From positions 26,779 through 90,778 of the forward strand of contig JAGAQV010000027.1 of NCBI GenBank assembly GCA_017622555.1: a stretch of DNA of 64,000 nt, given 5' to 3'. The notes beneath the pieces were generated by a model. That model saw only the letters and a list, made by a program, of their open reading frames with translations, was not told the origin of the DNA and did no database searches. The first letter of the stretch is position 1, and every line of letters starts with the position of its first letter. The DNA is from Clostridia bacterium (GTDB lineage Bacteria > Bacillota > Clostridia > Oscillospirales > Acutalibacteraceae). Below, one piece after another: positions 41,396 to 50,020 of this stretch. A program made the translations under genes and the position numbers.

Positions 41396-43645
41396 ATGCG
41401 CAAAATTATTAACTTTAACGCAAAATGGGCGTTTACTAAAATGGCAAACGAAATCCCTACCGAAATGCCTAAATTATGGGATTTTGTAAACCTTCCGCAC
41501 TGCTGGAATGCAATTGACGGCCAAGATGGCGGTAATGATTATTATCGTGGCACAGCATATTATGCAAAGCCTATTATTAAGTCCGAATTACCCGTGGCTG
41601 ATAAATACTTCCTTGAAATTCAGGGTGCAAATTCGTCAGCTGACGTTTATTTAAACGGTAAAAAGCTTGCTCATCACGATGGTGGTTATTCTACCTGGCG
41701 TGTTGATTTAAGTGATGCTCTTGAAGCTATGAATCTTCTTGTTATAGCTGTTGACAACTCGGCTAATGATAGGGTATATCCCCAAATGGCTGACTTTACC
41801 TTCTATGGCGGTATTTACCGTGACGTAAACATTATTTGTGTTAACGATGCACATTTTGATTTAGAATATTATGGTGCACCAGGTATTAAGGTTACACCTG
41901 AAATTATCGGCAATGATGCAAAGGTTACTGTTGAAACCTTTGCTAAAAACCTTAAGGATGGCCAAATTGTTAAGGTAACTGTTTACGACAAGGAAGAAAA
42001 CGAAATTACTTCTGCAGTTTCTCAAAATGGTGTTGCTGTTTTAGATATTAAGGATGTTCATTTATGGCATGGTCGTAAGGACCCATATCTTTACTGCTGT
42101 GAAGCCGAAATATTAGAAGGCGACACTGTAATTGATAACGTATGCACACGTTTCGGTTGCCGCACTTTCAAAATCGACCCTGAAAATGGTTTCATTTTAA
42201 ACGGTGAGGAATATCCGCTTCGTGGTGTATCCCGTCACCAAGACCGTTGGGGCAAGGGTAACGCTCTTTCTAAGGAAGACCACAAAGAAGATATTGAGCT
42301 TATTTACGAGGTTGGCGCTACAACAATTCGTTTAGCACACTATCAGCACGATCAATATTTCTATGATTTATGCGATGAATATGGTCTTGTAATTTGGGCT
42401 GAAATTCCTTATATTTCAAAGCATATGCCTACAGGCCGTGAAAATACAATTTCACAAATGAAAGAGCTTATTTGCCAAAACTATAACCACCCGTCAATTG
42501 TTGTTTGGGGTCTTTCAAACGAAATTGGTATCGGCGGCAGTGATGAAGATTTGCTTGAAAATCACCACATTCTTAACGATATGTGTCACGAAATGGACAA
42601 AACCCGTCTTACTACCATTGCGGCCGTTTCAATGTGCAAAATGGATGACCCATATCTCCTCATTCCTGACGTTGTTTCTTACAACCATTACTTTGGTTGG
42701 TACGGTGGCGACACAAGTATGAACGGCCCTTGGTTTGATAAGTTCCACGAAATGCATCCAAACATTCCCATCGGTTGTTCTGAATATGGTTGTGAAGCAC
42801 TTAATTGGCATACTTCAAACCCAATGCAAGGTGACTATACTGAAGAATATCAGGCATTCTACCACGAAGAGCTTATTAAACAGCTTTTCACCCGTAAATA
42901 TATGTGGGCAACACACGTTTGGAATATGTTTGACTTCGGTGCCGATGCTCGTGCAGAGGGCGGCGAAAACGGTCAAAACCACAAGGGTCTTGTAACAATC
43001 GACCGTAAGTATAAGAAGGATTCGTTCTATGCTTACAAGGCTTGGCTTTCTGATGAAAAGTTTGTTCACCTTTGCGGTAAGCGTTATATTGACCGTGTAG
43101 AAGACGTTACAAAGGTTACTGTATATTCAAATATGCCTGAGGTTGAGCTTTTTGCTAACGGCGTATCGGTTGGTAAGAAGACTGCTGATGATCATTTCTT
43201 CTATTTTGAAGTTGAAAACAAGGGTGAAACCGAATTGGTTGCAGTTGCAGGCGAATATAAGGACTGTGGTAAGCTTCGTAAGGTTGAAACCTTTAATGAG
43301 GAATACAGACTGCAGGAAAAAGGCGCTATTCTTAACTGGTTTGATATTGAAACCCGTGAAGGCTATTTGTCCCTTAACGATAAAATGAGCGACGTTCTTG
43401 CAACAATGCAAGGCAAAATGCTCTTTATGTCACTTGCAGGCAAGCTTCTAGGTGGCGGTAAAGATGGTAAGAAGATGGAAGCTATGGGCTTTGAAATCGG
43501 ACCTGATATGATGGCTATGATGGGCGGCTTTACCGTTATTCGTTTGTTTACACTTATGGGAGGTATGGCTGATATTAAGTTTACTAAGGAACAGCTTTTG
43601 GACCTTAATGCCAAGCTTAACAAAATTAAAGCCCCTAAAAAATAA
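41396..43645 (+). CDS. GH2 glycosidase (beta-galactosidase/beta-glucuronidase type)
   Basis: A 749-residue cytoplasmic GH2 enzyme with the usual sandwich domain (VNLPHCWNAIDGQDGG; GANSSADVYLNGKKL), an immunoglobulin-like domain, and a TIM barrel with YPLRGVSRHQDRWGKGNALS, WAEIPYISKHMP and WGLSNEIGIGG carrying the acid/base Glu. A later SEYGCEALNWH carries the probable nucleophile. The last about 90 residues form an unusual tail (MQGKMLFMSLAGKLLGGGKD, GPDMMAMMGGFTVIRLFTLM) rich in Met and Gly. GGAGG precedes the ATG. The setting next to a GPH symporter and mannonate genes suggests a glucuronidase, but galactosidase activity cannot be excluded from sequence. Confidence 0.9.
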   Translation: MRKIINFNAKWAFTKMANEIPTEMPKLWDFVNLPHCWNAIDGQDGGNDYYRGTAYYAKPIIKSELPVADKYFLEIQGANSSADVYLNGKKLAHHDGGYSTWRVDLSDALEAMNLLVIAVDNSANDRVYPQMADFTFYGGIYRDVNIICVNDAHFDLEYYGAPGIKVTPEIIGNDAKVTVETFAKNLKDGQIVKVTVYDKEENEITSAVSQNGVAVLDIKDVHLWHGRKDPYLYCCEAEILEGDTVIDNVCTRFGCRTFKIDPENGFILNGEEYPLRGVSRHQDRWGKGNALSKEDHKEDIELIYEVGATTIRLAHYQHDQYFYDLCDEYGLVIWAEIPYISKHMPTGRENTISQMKELICQNYNHPSIVVWGLSNEIGIGGSDEDLLENHHILNDMCHEMDKTRLTTIAAVSMCKMDDPYLLIPDVVSYNHYFGWYGGDTSMNGPWFDKFHEMHPNIPIGCSEYGCEALNWHTSNPMQGDYTEEYQAFYHEELIKQLFTRKYMWATHVWNMFDFGADARAEGGENGQNHKGLVTIDRKYKKDSFYAYKAWLSDEKFVHLCGKRYIDRVEDVTKVTVYSNMPEVELFANGVSVGKKTADDHFFYFEVENKGETELVAVAGEYKDCGKLRKVETFNEEYRLQEKGAILNWFDIETREGYLSLNDKMSDVLATMQGKMLFMSLAGKLLGGGKDGKKMEAMGFEIGPDMMAMMGGFTVIRLFTLMGGMADIKFTKEQLLDLNAKLNKIKAPKK

Positions 43646-43654
43646 TTTATAACG

Positions 43655-43683
43655 AAAAAGCGGCAAATTTTTGCCGCTTTTCT
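43655..43683 (+). terminator. terminator after the GH2 gene
   Basis: AAAAGCGGCAAA and TTTGCCGCTTTT stem followed by CTTTT. Confidence 0.75.
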
Positions 43684-43740
43684 TTTATTTATTGTGTACT
43701 TTTTTGCTTTTTGTGGTATTATATTATAGGTGAATTATTT

Positions 43741-44658
43741 ATGTGGATATATATTACTTTAATTTTATTTTTTGTTCTGTTTATTGCACTTTTGTTTGTG
43801 TTTTTCGATATGGCGTTTGTTCGCAAAAATGATGCAACACTTGGCGATATTGAAACTTCTAATTATTTAAAACCATATTTGGAACAATTGCGCCCTGGTA
43901 TTGATTTTATTGATAATCATCCTTTTGAAGAAGTATCAATACTATCTTTTGACGGACTTAAACTTTACGGAAGATATTATAATCACCACAGTGAAAATAC
44001 AGTTATTTTAGTACACGGCTATCGTTCAAACGGTAAGCATGACTTCAGTGGTGCGCTAAAATTTTATTATGACTATGGCTTTAACGTGTTATTAATAGAC
44101 CAACGCAGTCACGGTAATAGTGAGGGAAGACTTATAACCTTTGGTGTTAAAGAATCGTTTGATGTTCGTGACTGGGCCGAATTTTTAAATAAAAAATATT
44201 CCCCAAAATCAATTGTTTTAAGCGGTGTTTCAATGGGTGGCGGTACGGTTGTATTCGCATTAAAACGCAATTTGCCGCAAAACGTAAAGTGTGTAATTGC
44301 TGACTGCGGTTTTACCTCTCCCGAAGCGATTATTCGTAAAGTAGGGAAGGATCGCTTTAAAATTAACGCTAAATTTTATATGCCCTTTTTAAATGCAATG
44401 ACACGTATTTTTGGTGGTTTTTCTATTTATGAGTCAACAATTGATGTTTTAAAAGATAATAAAATACCTGTAATGTTTATTCACGGTGAAAATGATACCT
44501 TTGTACCTGTTGAAATGAGCCGTGAAGCCTTAAAGGCTGCCGGCAAATACGGTAGTTCAATTTTTGTAAAAGACGCCGACCACGGCCTAAGCTATCTTGT
44601 AGAAACAGAAAGAGTAGTAAACGAAACAACTAAATTTTTGTCAAAGAATTTAGTTTAA
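43741..44658 (+). CDS. alpha/beta hydrolase with N-terminal membrane anchor
   Basis: The 305-residue protein begins with one membrane helix (residues 2-23) and carries an alpha/beta hydrolase domain: TVILVHGYRSNGKHDFSGAL, NVLLIDQRSHGNSEGRLITF, the nucleophile elbow VLSGVSMGGGTV (Ser near residue 166), and late VMFIHGENDTFVPV and ADHGLSYLVE with the Asp and His of the triad. This is the YqkD-like or serine aminopeptidase S33 (BAAT) type. The ATG at 43741 with AGGTGA upstream is preferred to a TTG 10 codons earlier. Substrate unknown. Confidence 0.87.
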   Translation: MWIYITLILFFVLFIALLFVFFDMAFVRKNDATLGDIETSNYLKPYLEQLRPGIDFIDNHPFEEVSILSFDGLKLYGRYYNHHSENTVILVHGYRSNGKHDFSGALKFYYDYGFNVLLIDQRSHGNSEGRLITFGVKESFDVRDWAEFLNKKYSPKSIVLSGVSMGGGTVVFALKRNLPQNVKCVIADCGFTSPEAIIRKVGKDRFKINAKFYMPFLNAMTRIFGGFSIYESTIDVLKDNKIPVMFIHGENDTFVPVEMSREALKAAGKYGSSIFVKDADHGLSYLVETERVVNETTKFLSKNLV

Positions 44659-44673
44659 AAATCTATTACACAG

Positions 44674-44702
44674 TTGACATTTTTGCTTTAGTCTAATAAA
44701 AT
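44674..44702 (+). promoter_or_regulatory. promoter of the lipoprotein gene at 44733
   Basis: TTGACA (44674-44679), 17 bases, TAAAAT (44697-44702), about 30 bases before the start codon. Confidence 0.75.
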
Positions 44703-44732
44703 ATAAATATAATTTATTTTTGGAGTATTTAA

Positions 44733-45452
44733 ATGAAATTTAAAAAATTATTATCTTTATTTTTGGCAGTTGCTTTAGTTGCCTCATTGGCTGCTTGTGG
44801 TGTTATGCCACAGGAAAATACTGATTTAACTCAGTCAGACAAAGCCGAGAATACAGGTTCGTATAACGAGCTGCCTGACATTGTTTCTCTTGATAAAAGA
44901 ATGGCAAATTATTTTGATATAAGCCTTTTTGATGAAGAGAATTATTCGAACGTTTATCTCGGTAAAAAATTTAAGTTTGATATTACCTATAACGATAAAA
45001 AGCTAACCGTTCCGACAACACTTGATAAGCTTGCTGAAAGTGAATTTGTAATTCAACAGGGAAGCGAGTATGACAAAAATTCTTACATTTTTGCCAAAGA
45101 AACTGTTACGCTTAAATTTAATGATGCAAATTCATCCTTTACCGCTTTGTTTTATAATTCTTCAAACTCCTCTATCCGTTTAAACAAATGTAACATTACA
45201 AAAATTCGTTTGGATAATAATCTTAACACTAAAATTATTGTTCACTTTAATGTAAACGGTATTGACAATAATTCAACAGTTACCGATGTTATTACAACGC
45301 TTGGCACACCATCACATTTTTATGCCATAACCGAAGATACTTATTATTTTGATTACTTTTTGCATAAATCAGACCGCCGCAATAAGATTCGTGTTTTTGT
45401 TGATTTAACAAACGATTATGTAACCGCTGTCGAAGTTTCTTACTATAAATAA
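44733..45452 (+). CDS. lipoprotein of unknown function
   Basis: The 239-residue protein has a lipoprotein signal MKFKKLLSLFLAVALVASLA with Cys22 (LAAC) as anchor, a short linker, then a domain of about 180 residues with alternating beta-rich segments (NVYLGKKFKFDITYNDKKLT; KIRLDNNLNTKIIVHFNVNG) and a terminal part with TDVITTLGTPSHFYAITEDT, a SmpA/OmlA-like 'tau' phrase often seen in small envelope lipoproteins. I do not recognise the family. A strong promoter and a GGAG site precede it. It may be co-transcribed with the DUF1015 gene 47 bases downstream. Confidence 0.75.
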   Translation: MKFKKLLSLFLAVALVASLAACGVMPQENTDLTQSDKAENTGSYNELPDIVSLDKRMANYFDISLFDEENYSNVYLGKKFKFDITYNDKKLTVPTTLDKLAESEFVIQQGSEYDKNSYIFAKETVTLKFNDANSSFTALFYNSSNSSIRLNKCNITKIRLDNNLNTKIIVHFNVNGIDNNSTVTDVITTLGTPSHFYAITEDTYYFDYFLHKSDRRNKIRVFVDLTNDYVTAVEVSYYK

Positions 45453-45499
45453 ACCTTTGCTGTCACTTTGTGGCAGCAAAATTTTTGAGGTGTCTTAAA

Positions 45500-46684
45500 A
45501 TGAAAAAACACTTTTTTCCTGCAAAGGTACTTTTACCAAAGGATAATTTTGAAAAATGGTCTGTAGTTGCCTGTGACCAGTATACTTCCGAGCCTGAATA
45601 TTGGGAGAAGGTTAAAGAAATCGTAGGTGATACTCCCTCGGCACTCAATCTAATACTACCTGAAGTTTATCTTTCAAAGGATAATACTGATAAGGTAAAA
45701 AGTATTAACGAAAATATGCGCAAATATTTGGCTAATAGCGTTTTTAATGAAGTTGAGGATACTTTTGTGTATGTTGAAAGAACACTTCAAAATGGACAAA
45801 TAAGGCGTGGAATAGTTGGTCTAATTGATTTGGAGGATTATTCTTACATAAAAGGTGAAAGGGCTTTAATTCGCGCAACTGAAGCAACCGTATTAGAAAG
45901 AATACCTCCCAGAGTAGAAATTCGCCGTGATGCTCCTCTTGAAATGCCTCATATTATGCTTTTAATTGACGATAAAAATGAAACCGTTATTGAGCCGCTT
46001 ATAGATAAAGCAAATGATTTTGAAAAGCTTTATGATTTTAAATTAATGCAAAACAGTGGCAACATTAAAGGCTATGCGGTTAACGGAAAAGATGCCGAAG
46101 CCATTCAAAATGCACTTGAAGGTTTGACCGACGACAGTGAAGACAAAATGCTTTTTGCTGTAGGAGACGGTAACCATTCGCTTGCAACCGCTAAGGAATG
46201 TTATGCGCTTAACAAAACAGAAGCATCAAAATATGCATTGGTTGAGGTTGTAAATATTCATGACAAATCTTTACAGTTTGAGCCCATTTACCGTGTAGTA
46301 TTTGGTGTCAACCCAGAAAAGCTTGTTAATGATTTTATTGAAAAAACAGGCGGGGAATATTACGGTGAAGATGCGCAAAAATTTACCTGTATTTATGGTA
46401 ATACCGTTCGTGAAATATCGGTTAAACCAACAGGAAAGCTTTCGGTTGCAACACTTCAAAAATATTTAGACGAAAACCCACAGGGTGAGACTGATTATAT
46501 TCACGGTGAGGACGTGGTTTATTCACTTGCTAAAGCTGAAAACACTGTTGGTTTTATATTTGACGGTATGCAAAAGGATGAGCTTTTTGACGCTATCAAA
46601 CAGGACGGCGCACTGCCGCGTAAAACCTTTTCAATGGGTCATGCAGCTGATAAACGTTTTTATATTGAAGCAAGAAAAATATAA
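45500..46684 (+). CDS. DUF1015 family protein
   Basis: A 394-residue protein of the DUF1015 family, shown by WSVVACDQYTSEPEYWEKVK near the N-terminus, RGIVGLIDLEDY, the core MLFAVGDGNHSLATAKECY near residue 220, ALVEVVNIHDKSLQFEPIYR and the C-terminal KTFSMGHAADKRFYIEARKI. Archaeal members include the free-serine kinase SerK; the bacterial role is not established. The ATG at 45500 has GAGGTG upstream; the frame is open 10 codons earlier. A terminator follows. Confidence 0.88.
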   Translation: MKKHFFPAKVLLPKDNFEKWSVVACDQYTSEPEYWEKVKEIVGDTPSALNLILPEVYLSKDNTDKVKSINENMRKYLANSVFNEVEDTFVYVERTLQNGQIRRGIVGLIDLEDYSYIKGERALIRATEATVLERIPPRVEIRRDAPLEMPHIMLLIDDKNETVIEPLIDKANDFEKLYDFKLMQNSGNIKGYAVNGKDAEAIQNALEGLTDDSEDKMLFAVGDGNHSLATAKECYALNKTEASKYALVEVVNIHDKSLQFEPIYRVVFGVNPEKLVNDFIEKTGGEYYGEDAQKFTCIYGNTVREISVKPTGKLSVATLQKYLDENPQGETDYIHGEDVVYSLAKAENTVGFIFDGMQKDELFDAIKQDGALPRKTFSMGHAADKRFYIEARKI

Positions 46685-46718
46685 AATTAAGGAGTATGCA
46701 ATTTGCATACTCCTTTTA
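46685..46718. terminator. terminator between the DUF1015 and DUF4353 genes
   Basis: AAGGAGTATGCAA and TTGCATACTCCTT form a 13-bp stem between convergent genes, with T-rich ends on both sides. Confidence 0.75.
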
Positions 46719-46721
46719 ATT

Positions 46722-48470
46722 TTACCAAGGTCTTTGCGGTTTGCCGCCACCCATACCACCGGGTCTACCCATACCGCCGCCCATTCCACCTTGTGAACCG
46801 CCGTTAGAATAAACCGTTGAGGTTAGTGTAATTTCATATTTATCCGTTCCAACTTTTAAAATGTAATCATTTCCAACCTGTAATTTATCACAGCTAATAA
46901 CAACGCTGTTAAACTGTTTTGTTGCTGTAAAGCCAAACAATTCCTTACCGTTTTTATCACAAATATAAACCTTAGTATCTCCTTGATACACATTTGTGAG
47001 ATTATAGAAAATTGATGGTTGTGTTGAGGATTGCAAAAAGCCCTGTGACATTCCCGAAGCACCAACCAACACAATGTTTCCACCGCTTATTGTTGCACCT
47101 GAACCATAGTCGAATGCACCGTTACCGTTGTTTGTGGGTCCGTTTACGTATGTTGTGCCGCCGCTAATATTAACGCTTCCGTTAGAGTCTATACCGTCGC
47201 CCGAAGCATCAATTATAATTGTGCCGCCCGTTATATTTATTGAAGCCGATGAATCACTATTAAACGGGCTTTGACCTGGTCGGCCGCCAATAGAAGATGC
47301 ATCATTACCCCCTGCGGCATTAAAGCCATCATCACTGGCAATTAAATTAATTTCGCCGCCGTTAACCGTTATAACAGTTGCTTCAATTCCTTCGTATGAT
47401 TTTGTAATTTCAAAGCTTCCGTCGTTTATTATAAGTGAATCATCAGCATGTATTCCATCGTCACCTGAAGCTATATTAAAGCTACCGCCATTAATTTCAA
47501 TATCACTGTTTGAATGAATAGCATCATCGGATGAATTAATTGTAAAAGCTCCTTTTGTAACCTTAATAAGCTTAGTAGCCTTTAAAGCCTTTGCGGAGGC
47601 AGTTGTCGTACTGCTTTCATTAAATCCACCCCAGTGACCCCAGTTACCATCCTGTTTATCACTTGAATTTTGTGCACCACCGCCTGTTGTAATTTTAAAA
47701 TTACCATCATCAATCAGCAGGGAAGAAGCGGCCTGAAAACCGTCCTTTGTGGTATTAAGATTAAAATTACCTGACTTTATATAAACATACCCGAGGTTTT
47801 CACTTTCTTCATTTGTGGCCTTAATACCGTCTGTTTCAGCAGTAGCAGTAATATTAGCGTTGCAAATTTTTATAAAGTCTTTGCCTTCAATTGCCGCACC
47901 TTTAGCATTAACTGTTATGTTTGCATCGCATATAACCAAATCATCCTTGGATGCAATACCGCATTTGTAATTACCGTTGATAAGAAGCTGTCCTTTACCA
48001 TTAATTGTAAGGTCATCCTTGCTAAAAATTGCAGCGTCGGCATTATCATAGCTTGTGGAATAATTCGTTGTGTCGCTTAAAGTGTTTTTCGTACCCTCTA
48101 CGACCGTTATAAACACTTTATCGGCATTTTTAACATAAATTGCGGGACCTTCACTCGAAGCAATTGTAGTACCATTTAAAACAATTTTTGGCTTATCATT
48201 TGACCCGCTGTCAATTACAATTTGCTTATATTCGCCGTTTAAAATATAGGTTTTACCGTCTTTAATTGTGTAGGTGTTTTGAGGTTTTACCTTTATCGCA
48301 TTTTCATAGGTTGCATCAATGTCTTTATCGGTGAAATCTAAATCCAAACTGTCAGTATTTATATCACTTTTTTCTTGTGCTTCATCTGTAAAACCGTTTT
48401 GTTTTTTACTACAAGCTGTAAAGGTTAATAAAAAAACGAAACATAAAATTATTGTTATTATTTTTTTCAT
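46722..48470 (-). CDS. DUF4353 carbohydrate-binding-domain lipoprotein
   Basis: This 582-residue protein has a lipoprotein signal (MKKIITIILCFVFLLTFTAC, Cys20). The body is a long run of beta-helix-like repeats of about 20 residues (DDLTINGKGQLLINGNYKCG; TVNGGEINLIASDDGFNAAG; IDASGDGIDSNGSVNISGGT) as in the DUF4353 carbohydrate-binding family. The C-terminus is a Gly/Met/Arg/Pro-rich tail (GGMGGGMGRPGGMGGGKPQ). It lies 4 bases after a DUF4956 gene that follows a VTC polyphosphate polymerase gene, a linkage repeated in many clostridia. Precise role unknown. Confidence 0.85.
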   Translation of the reverse strand: MKKIITIILCFVFLLTFTACSKKQNGFTDEAQEKSDINTDSLDLDFTDKDIDATYENAIKVKPQNTYTIKDGKTYILNGEYKQIVIDSGSNDKPKIVLNGTTIASSEGPAIYVKNADKVFITVVEGTKNTLSDTTNYSTSYDNADAAIFSKDDLTINGKGQLLINGNYKCGIASKDDLVICDANITVNAKGAAIEGKDFIKICNANITATAETDGIKATNEESENLGYVYIKSGNFNLNTTKDGFQAASSLLIDDGNFKITTGGGAQNSSDKQDGNWGHWGGFNESSTTTASAKALKATKLIKVTKGAFTINSSDDAIHSNSDIEINGGSFNIASGDDGIHADDSLIINDGSFEITKSYEGIEATVITVNGGEINLIASDDGFNAAGGNDASSIGGRPGQSPFNSDSSASINITGGTIIIDASGDGIDSNGSVNISGGTTYVNGPTNNGNGAFDYGSGATISGGNIVLVGASGMSQGFLQSSTQPSIFYNLTNVYQGDTKVYICDKNGKELFGFTATKQFNSVVISCDKLQVGNDYILKVGTDKYEITLTSTVYSNGGSQGGMGGGMGRPGGMGGGKPQRPW

Positions 48471-48474
48471 AAAA

Positions 48475-49158
48475 TTACAACTCCTGTGCGGCGGTTGGGC
48501 AAAAATTTAACATTATTTCTAAATTTCCGTTTCGTGTACGAAGCTCGTCAATAAAATCACGCTCGTTAACACCGTTTATAAATTCGATTTCATAATTAAG
48601 CTTATAAAGTGAGCCCATATTTGTTGTTTTAACATTTTTTAATGCTGTTTTAACAGTGTATTTTTCAAAAATATCGTCAAAAGCATTCGTATAATTCAAG
48701 CTTTCGGGAATGGTTATTTTCATTTCCTTATATCTTTTTTGCAAATTGCCAAACTGAAGCTTTTCGTAAATTAATGACATAATTATTGCTGCAATAGTAA
48801 AAATAGCCGCTATTCCAACGTAACCAACACCTGTTGCAAGCCCTGCAGTCATTGCCATAAAAATTGATAAAATTTCTTTGGCAGAGCCGGGAACCGAACG
48901 AAAACGAACAAGAGAAAAAGCACCTGCAACCGCAATTCCTGTACCCAAATTACCATTTACAAGCATTATTATTGTTTGAACAATAATTGGAATTAATGCA
49001 ACCGTTACTGAAAAGCTTGTTGTTGTTCGACCTTTATAGCTGTGAGCAAGTGCTAAAAGGCACCCGAGCACAAGTGAAACGGCCGAACAAATTAAAAATG
49101 TTTTTGGGGTTGTTGCACCGTTGATAATTGAATTAAACAAGAAGTCCATATTTTTCAT
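48475..49158 (-). CDS. DUF4956 membrane protein
   Basis: The 227-residue protein has four membrane helices in the N-terminal half (including FLICSAVSLVLGCLLALAHS and VALIPIIVQTIIMLVNGNLG, then GTGIAVAGAFSLVRFRSVPG and GLATGVGYVGIAAIFTIAAI) and a soluble C-terminal domain of about 90 residues with KLNYEIEFINGVNERDFIDE. This matches DUF4956. It sits between the VTC polymerase gene (5-base gap) and the DUF4353 gene. Function unknown, but linkage with polyphosphate polymerase is recurrent. Confidence 0.87.
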   Translation of the reverse strand: MKNMDFLFNSIINGATTPKTFLICSAVSLVLGCLLALAHSYKGRTTTSFSVTVALIPIIVQTIIMLVNGNLGTGIAVAGAFSLVRFRSVPGSAKEILSIFMAMTAGLATGVGYVGIAAIFTIAAIIMSLIYEKLQFGNLQKRYKEMKITIPESLNYTNAFDDIFEKYTVKTALKNVKTTNMGSLYKLNYEIEFINGVNERDFIDELRTRNGNLEIMLNFCPTAAQEL

Positions 49159-49163
49159 TCTCC

Positions 49164-49853
49164 TTAAAAATTTAATGTTTTTAAATAAGCGTTTCCATAC
49201 TTCGAAAATGAAGTAGGGTAGATGCCATTTTCATCTAAAATTTTACAAAGCCAAAGCGGCATGGCACCAAGTGTTTTAATTTCCATTATGTAAAAGCCGT
49301 CAGGTAATATTCTATTACCGTAGGCACCTTTAGTAAGGTCTAAATCATAATCTCTATACAAAATATTTGTGTCAAAGGTAATGCGAACGTTCATATCGTT
49401 CTTATCATAAAAAGCCAAGCGGTCATAAAAAATACACATAGAAGGCTCAAGTCCTTCATAACGCTTTTTGAAATAGTCGATTTCGTTTTTTATCTGTGAC
49501 GGGGAAATAACGTCCTTTTTGTTTGTTAAGTAATTATATGCATCACAATAATTTGAAATTATTCGCCGCTTGTAAACAACACCCTTAAATTTCTTTTTAA
49601 TTTCAGTAAAGGTATAACCGTTTTCACTGCATTTGTTATAGCACCGAAGCCTAAGCTTTTCTTTATAAACGGGTTTTTCAATTGACGTTCTTATAAGTAT
49701 TTTTTGAGGTGTGTCAAAATACAAGCTGTTAACAGTTGTTTTGCCGTATTTGTCGGCAACAGTAAACGGTTTAATTTCACCTAATAGTTTATTAAACTGT
49801 TTATTATTTAGTTTATATTTCTTTTCATATCGCTTAAAAACATATTGAAACAT
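49164..49853 (-). CDS. VTC-domain polyphosphate polymerase
   Basis: This 229-residue soluble protein has the VTC catalytic tunnel motifs: FKRYEKKYKLNNKQFNKLLG at the N-terminus, TVNSLYFDTPQKILIRTSIE, EKLRLRCYNKCSENGYTFTE, IKKKFKGVVYKRRI, and a late DYDLDLTKGAYG plus GFYIMEIKTLGAMPLWLCKI. Alternating basic and acidic residues fit phosphate and metal binding in a triphosphate-tunnel fold. It is a single-domain bacterial relative of the yeast VTC4 catalytic domain and would make polyphosphate from ATP. It is first in the three-gene unit VTC-DUF4956-DUF4353. Confidence 0.87.
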   Translation of the reverse strand: MFQYVFKRYEKKYKLNNKQFNKLLGEIKPFTVADKYGKTTVNSLYFDTPQKILIRTSIEKPVYKEKLRLRCYNKCSENGYTFTEIKKKFKGVVYKRRIISNYCDAYNYLTNKKDVISPSQIKNEIDYFKKRYEGLEPSMCIFYDRLAFYDKNDMNVRITFDTNILYRDYDLDLTKGAYGNRILPDGFYIMEIKTLGAMPLWLCKILDENGIYPTSFSKYGNAYLKTLNF

Positions 49854-49953
49854 AGCATCACCAAGTATATTTTAAGTTGAAAAATTTAACATAAATTTAC
49901 CATTTTTTAAACAAATTGTAAATATGAAAATTATGTAAAACTTTTGTAAAGCG

Positions 49954-49982
49954 TTGACAACATTCCCGTTTTAATATATAAT
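49954..49982 (+). promoter_or_regulatory. promoter of the dockerin/cohesin operon
   Basis: TTGACA (49954-49959), 17 bases, TATAAT (49977-49982), an ideal sigma-A promoter 38 bases before the TTG start. Confidence 0.85.
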
Positions 49983-50020
49983 GTATTTGTGATAATTTTG
50001 TTTGTGGAGGTGAGGTATAA

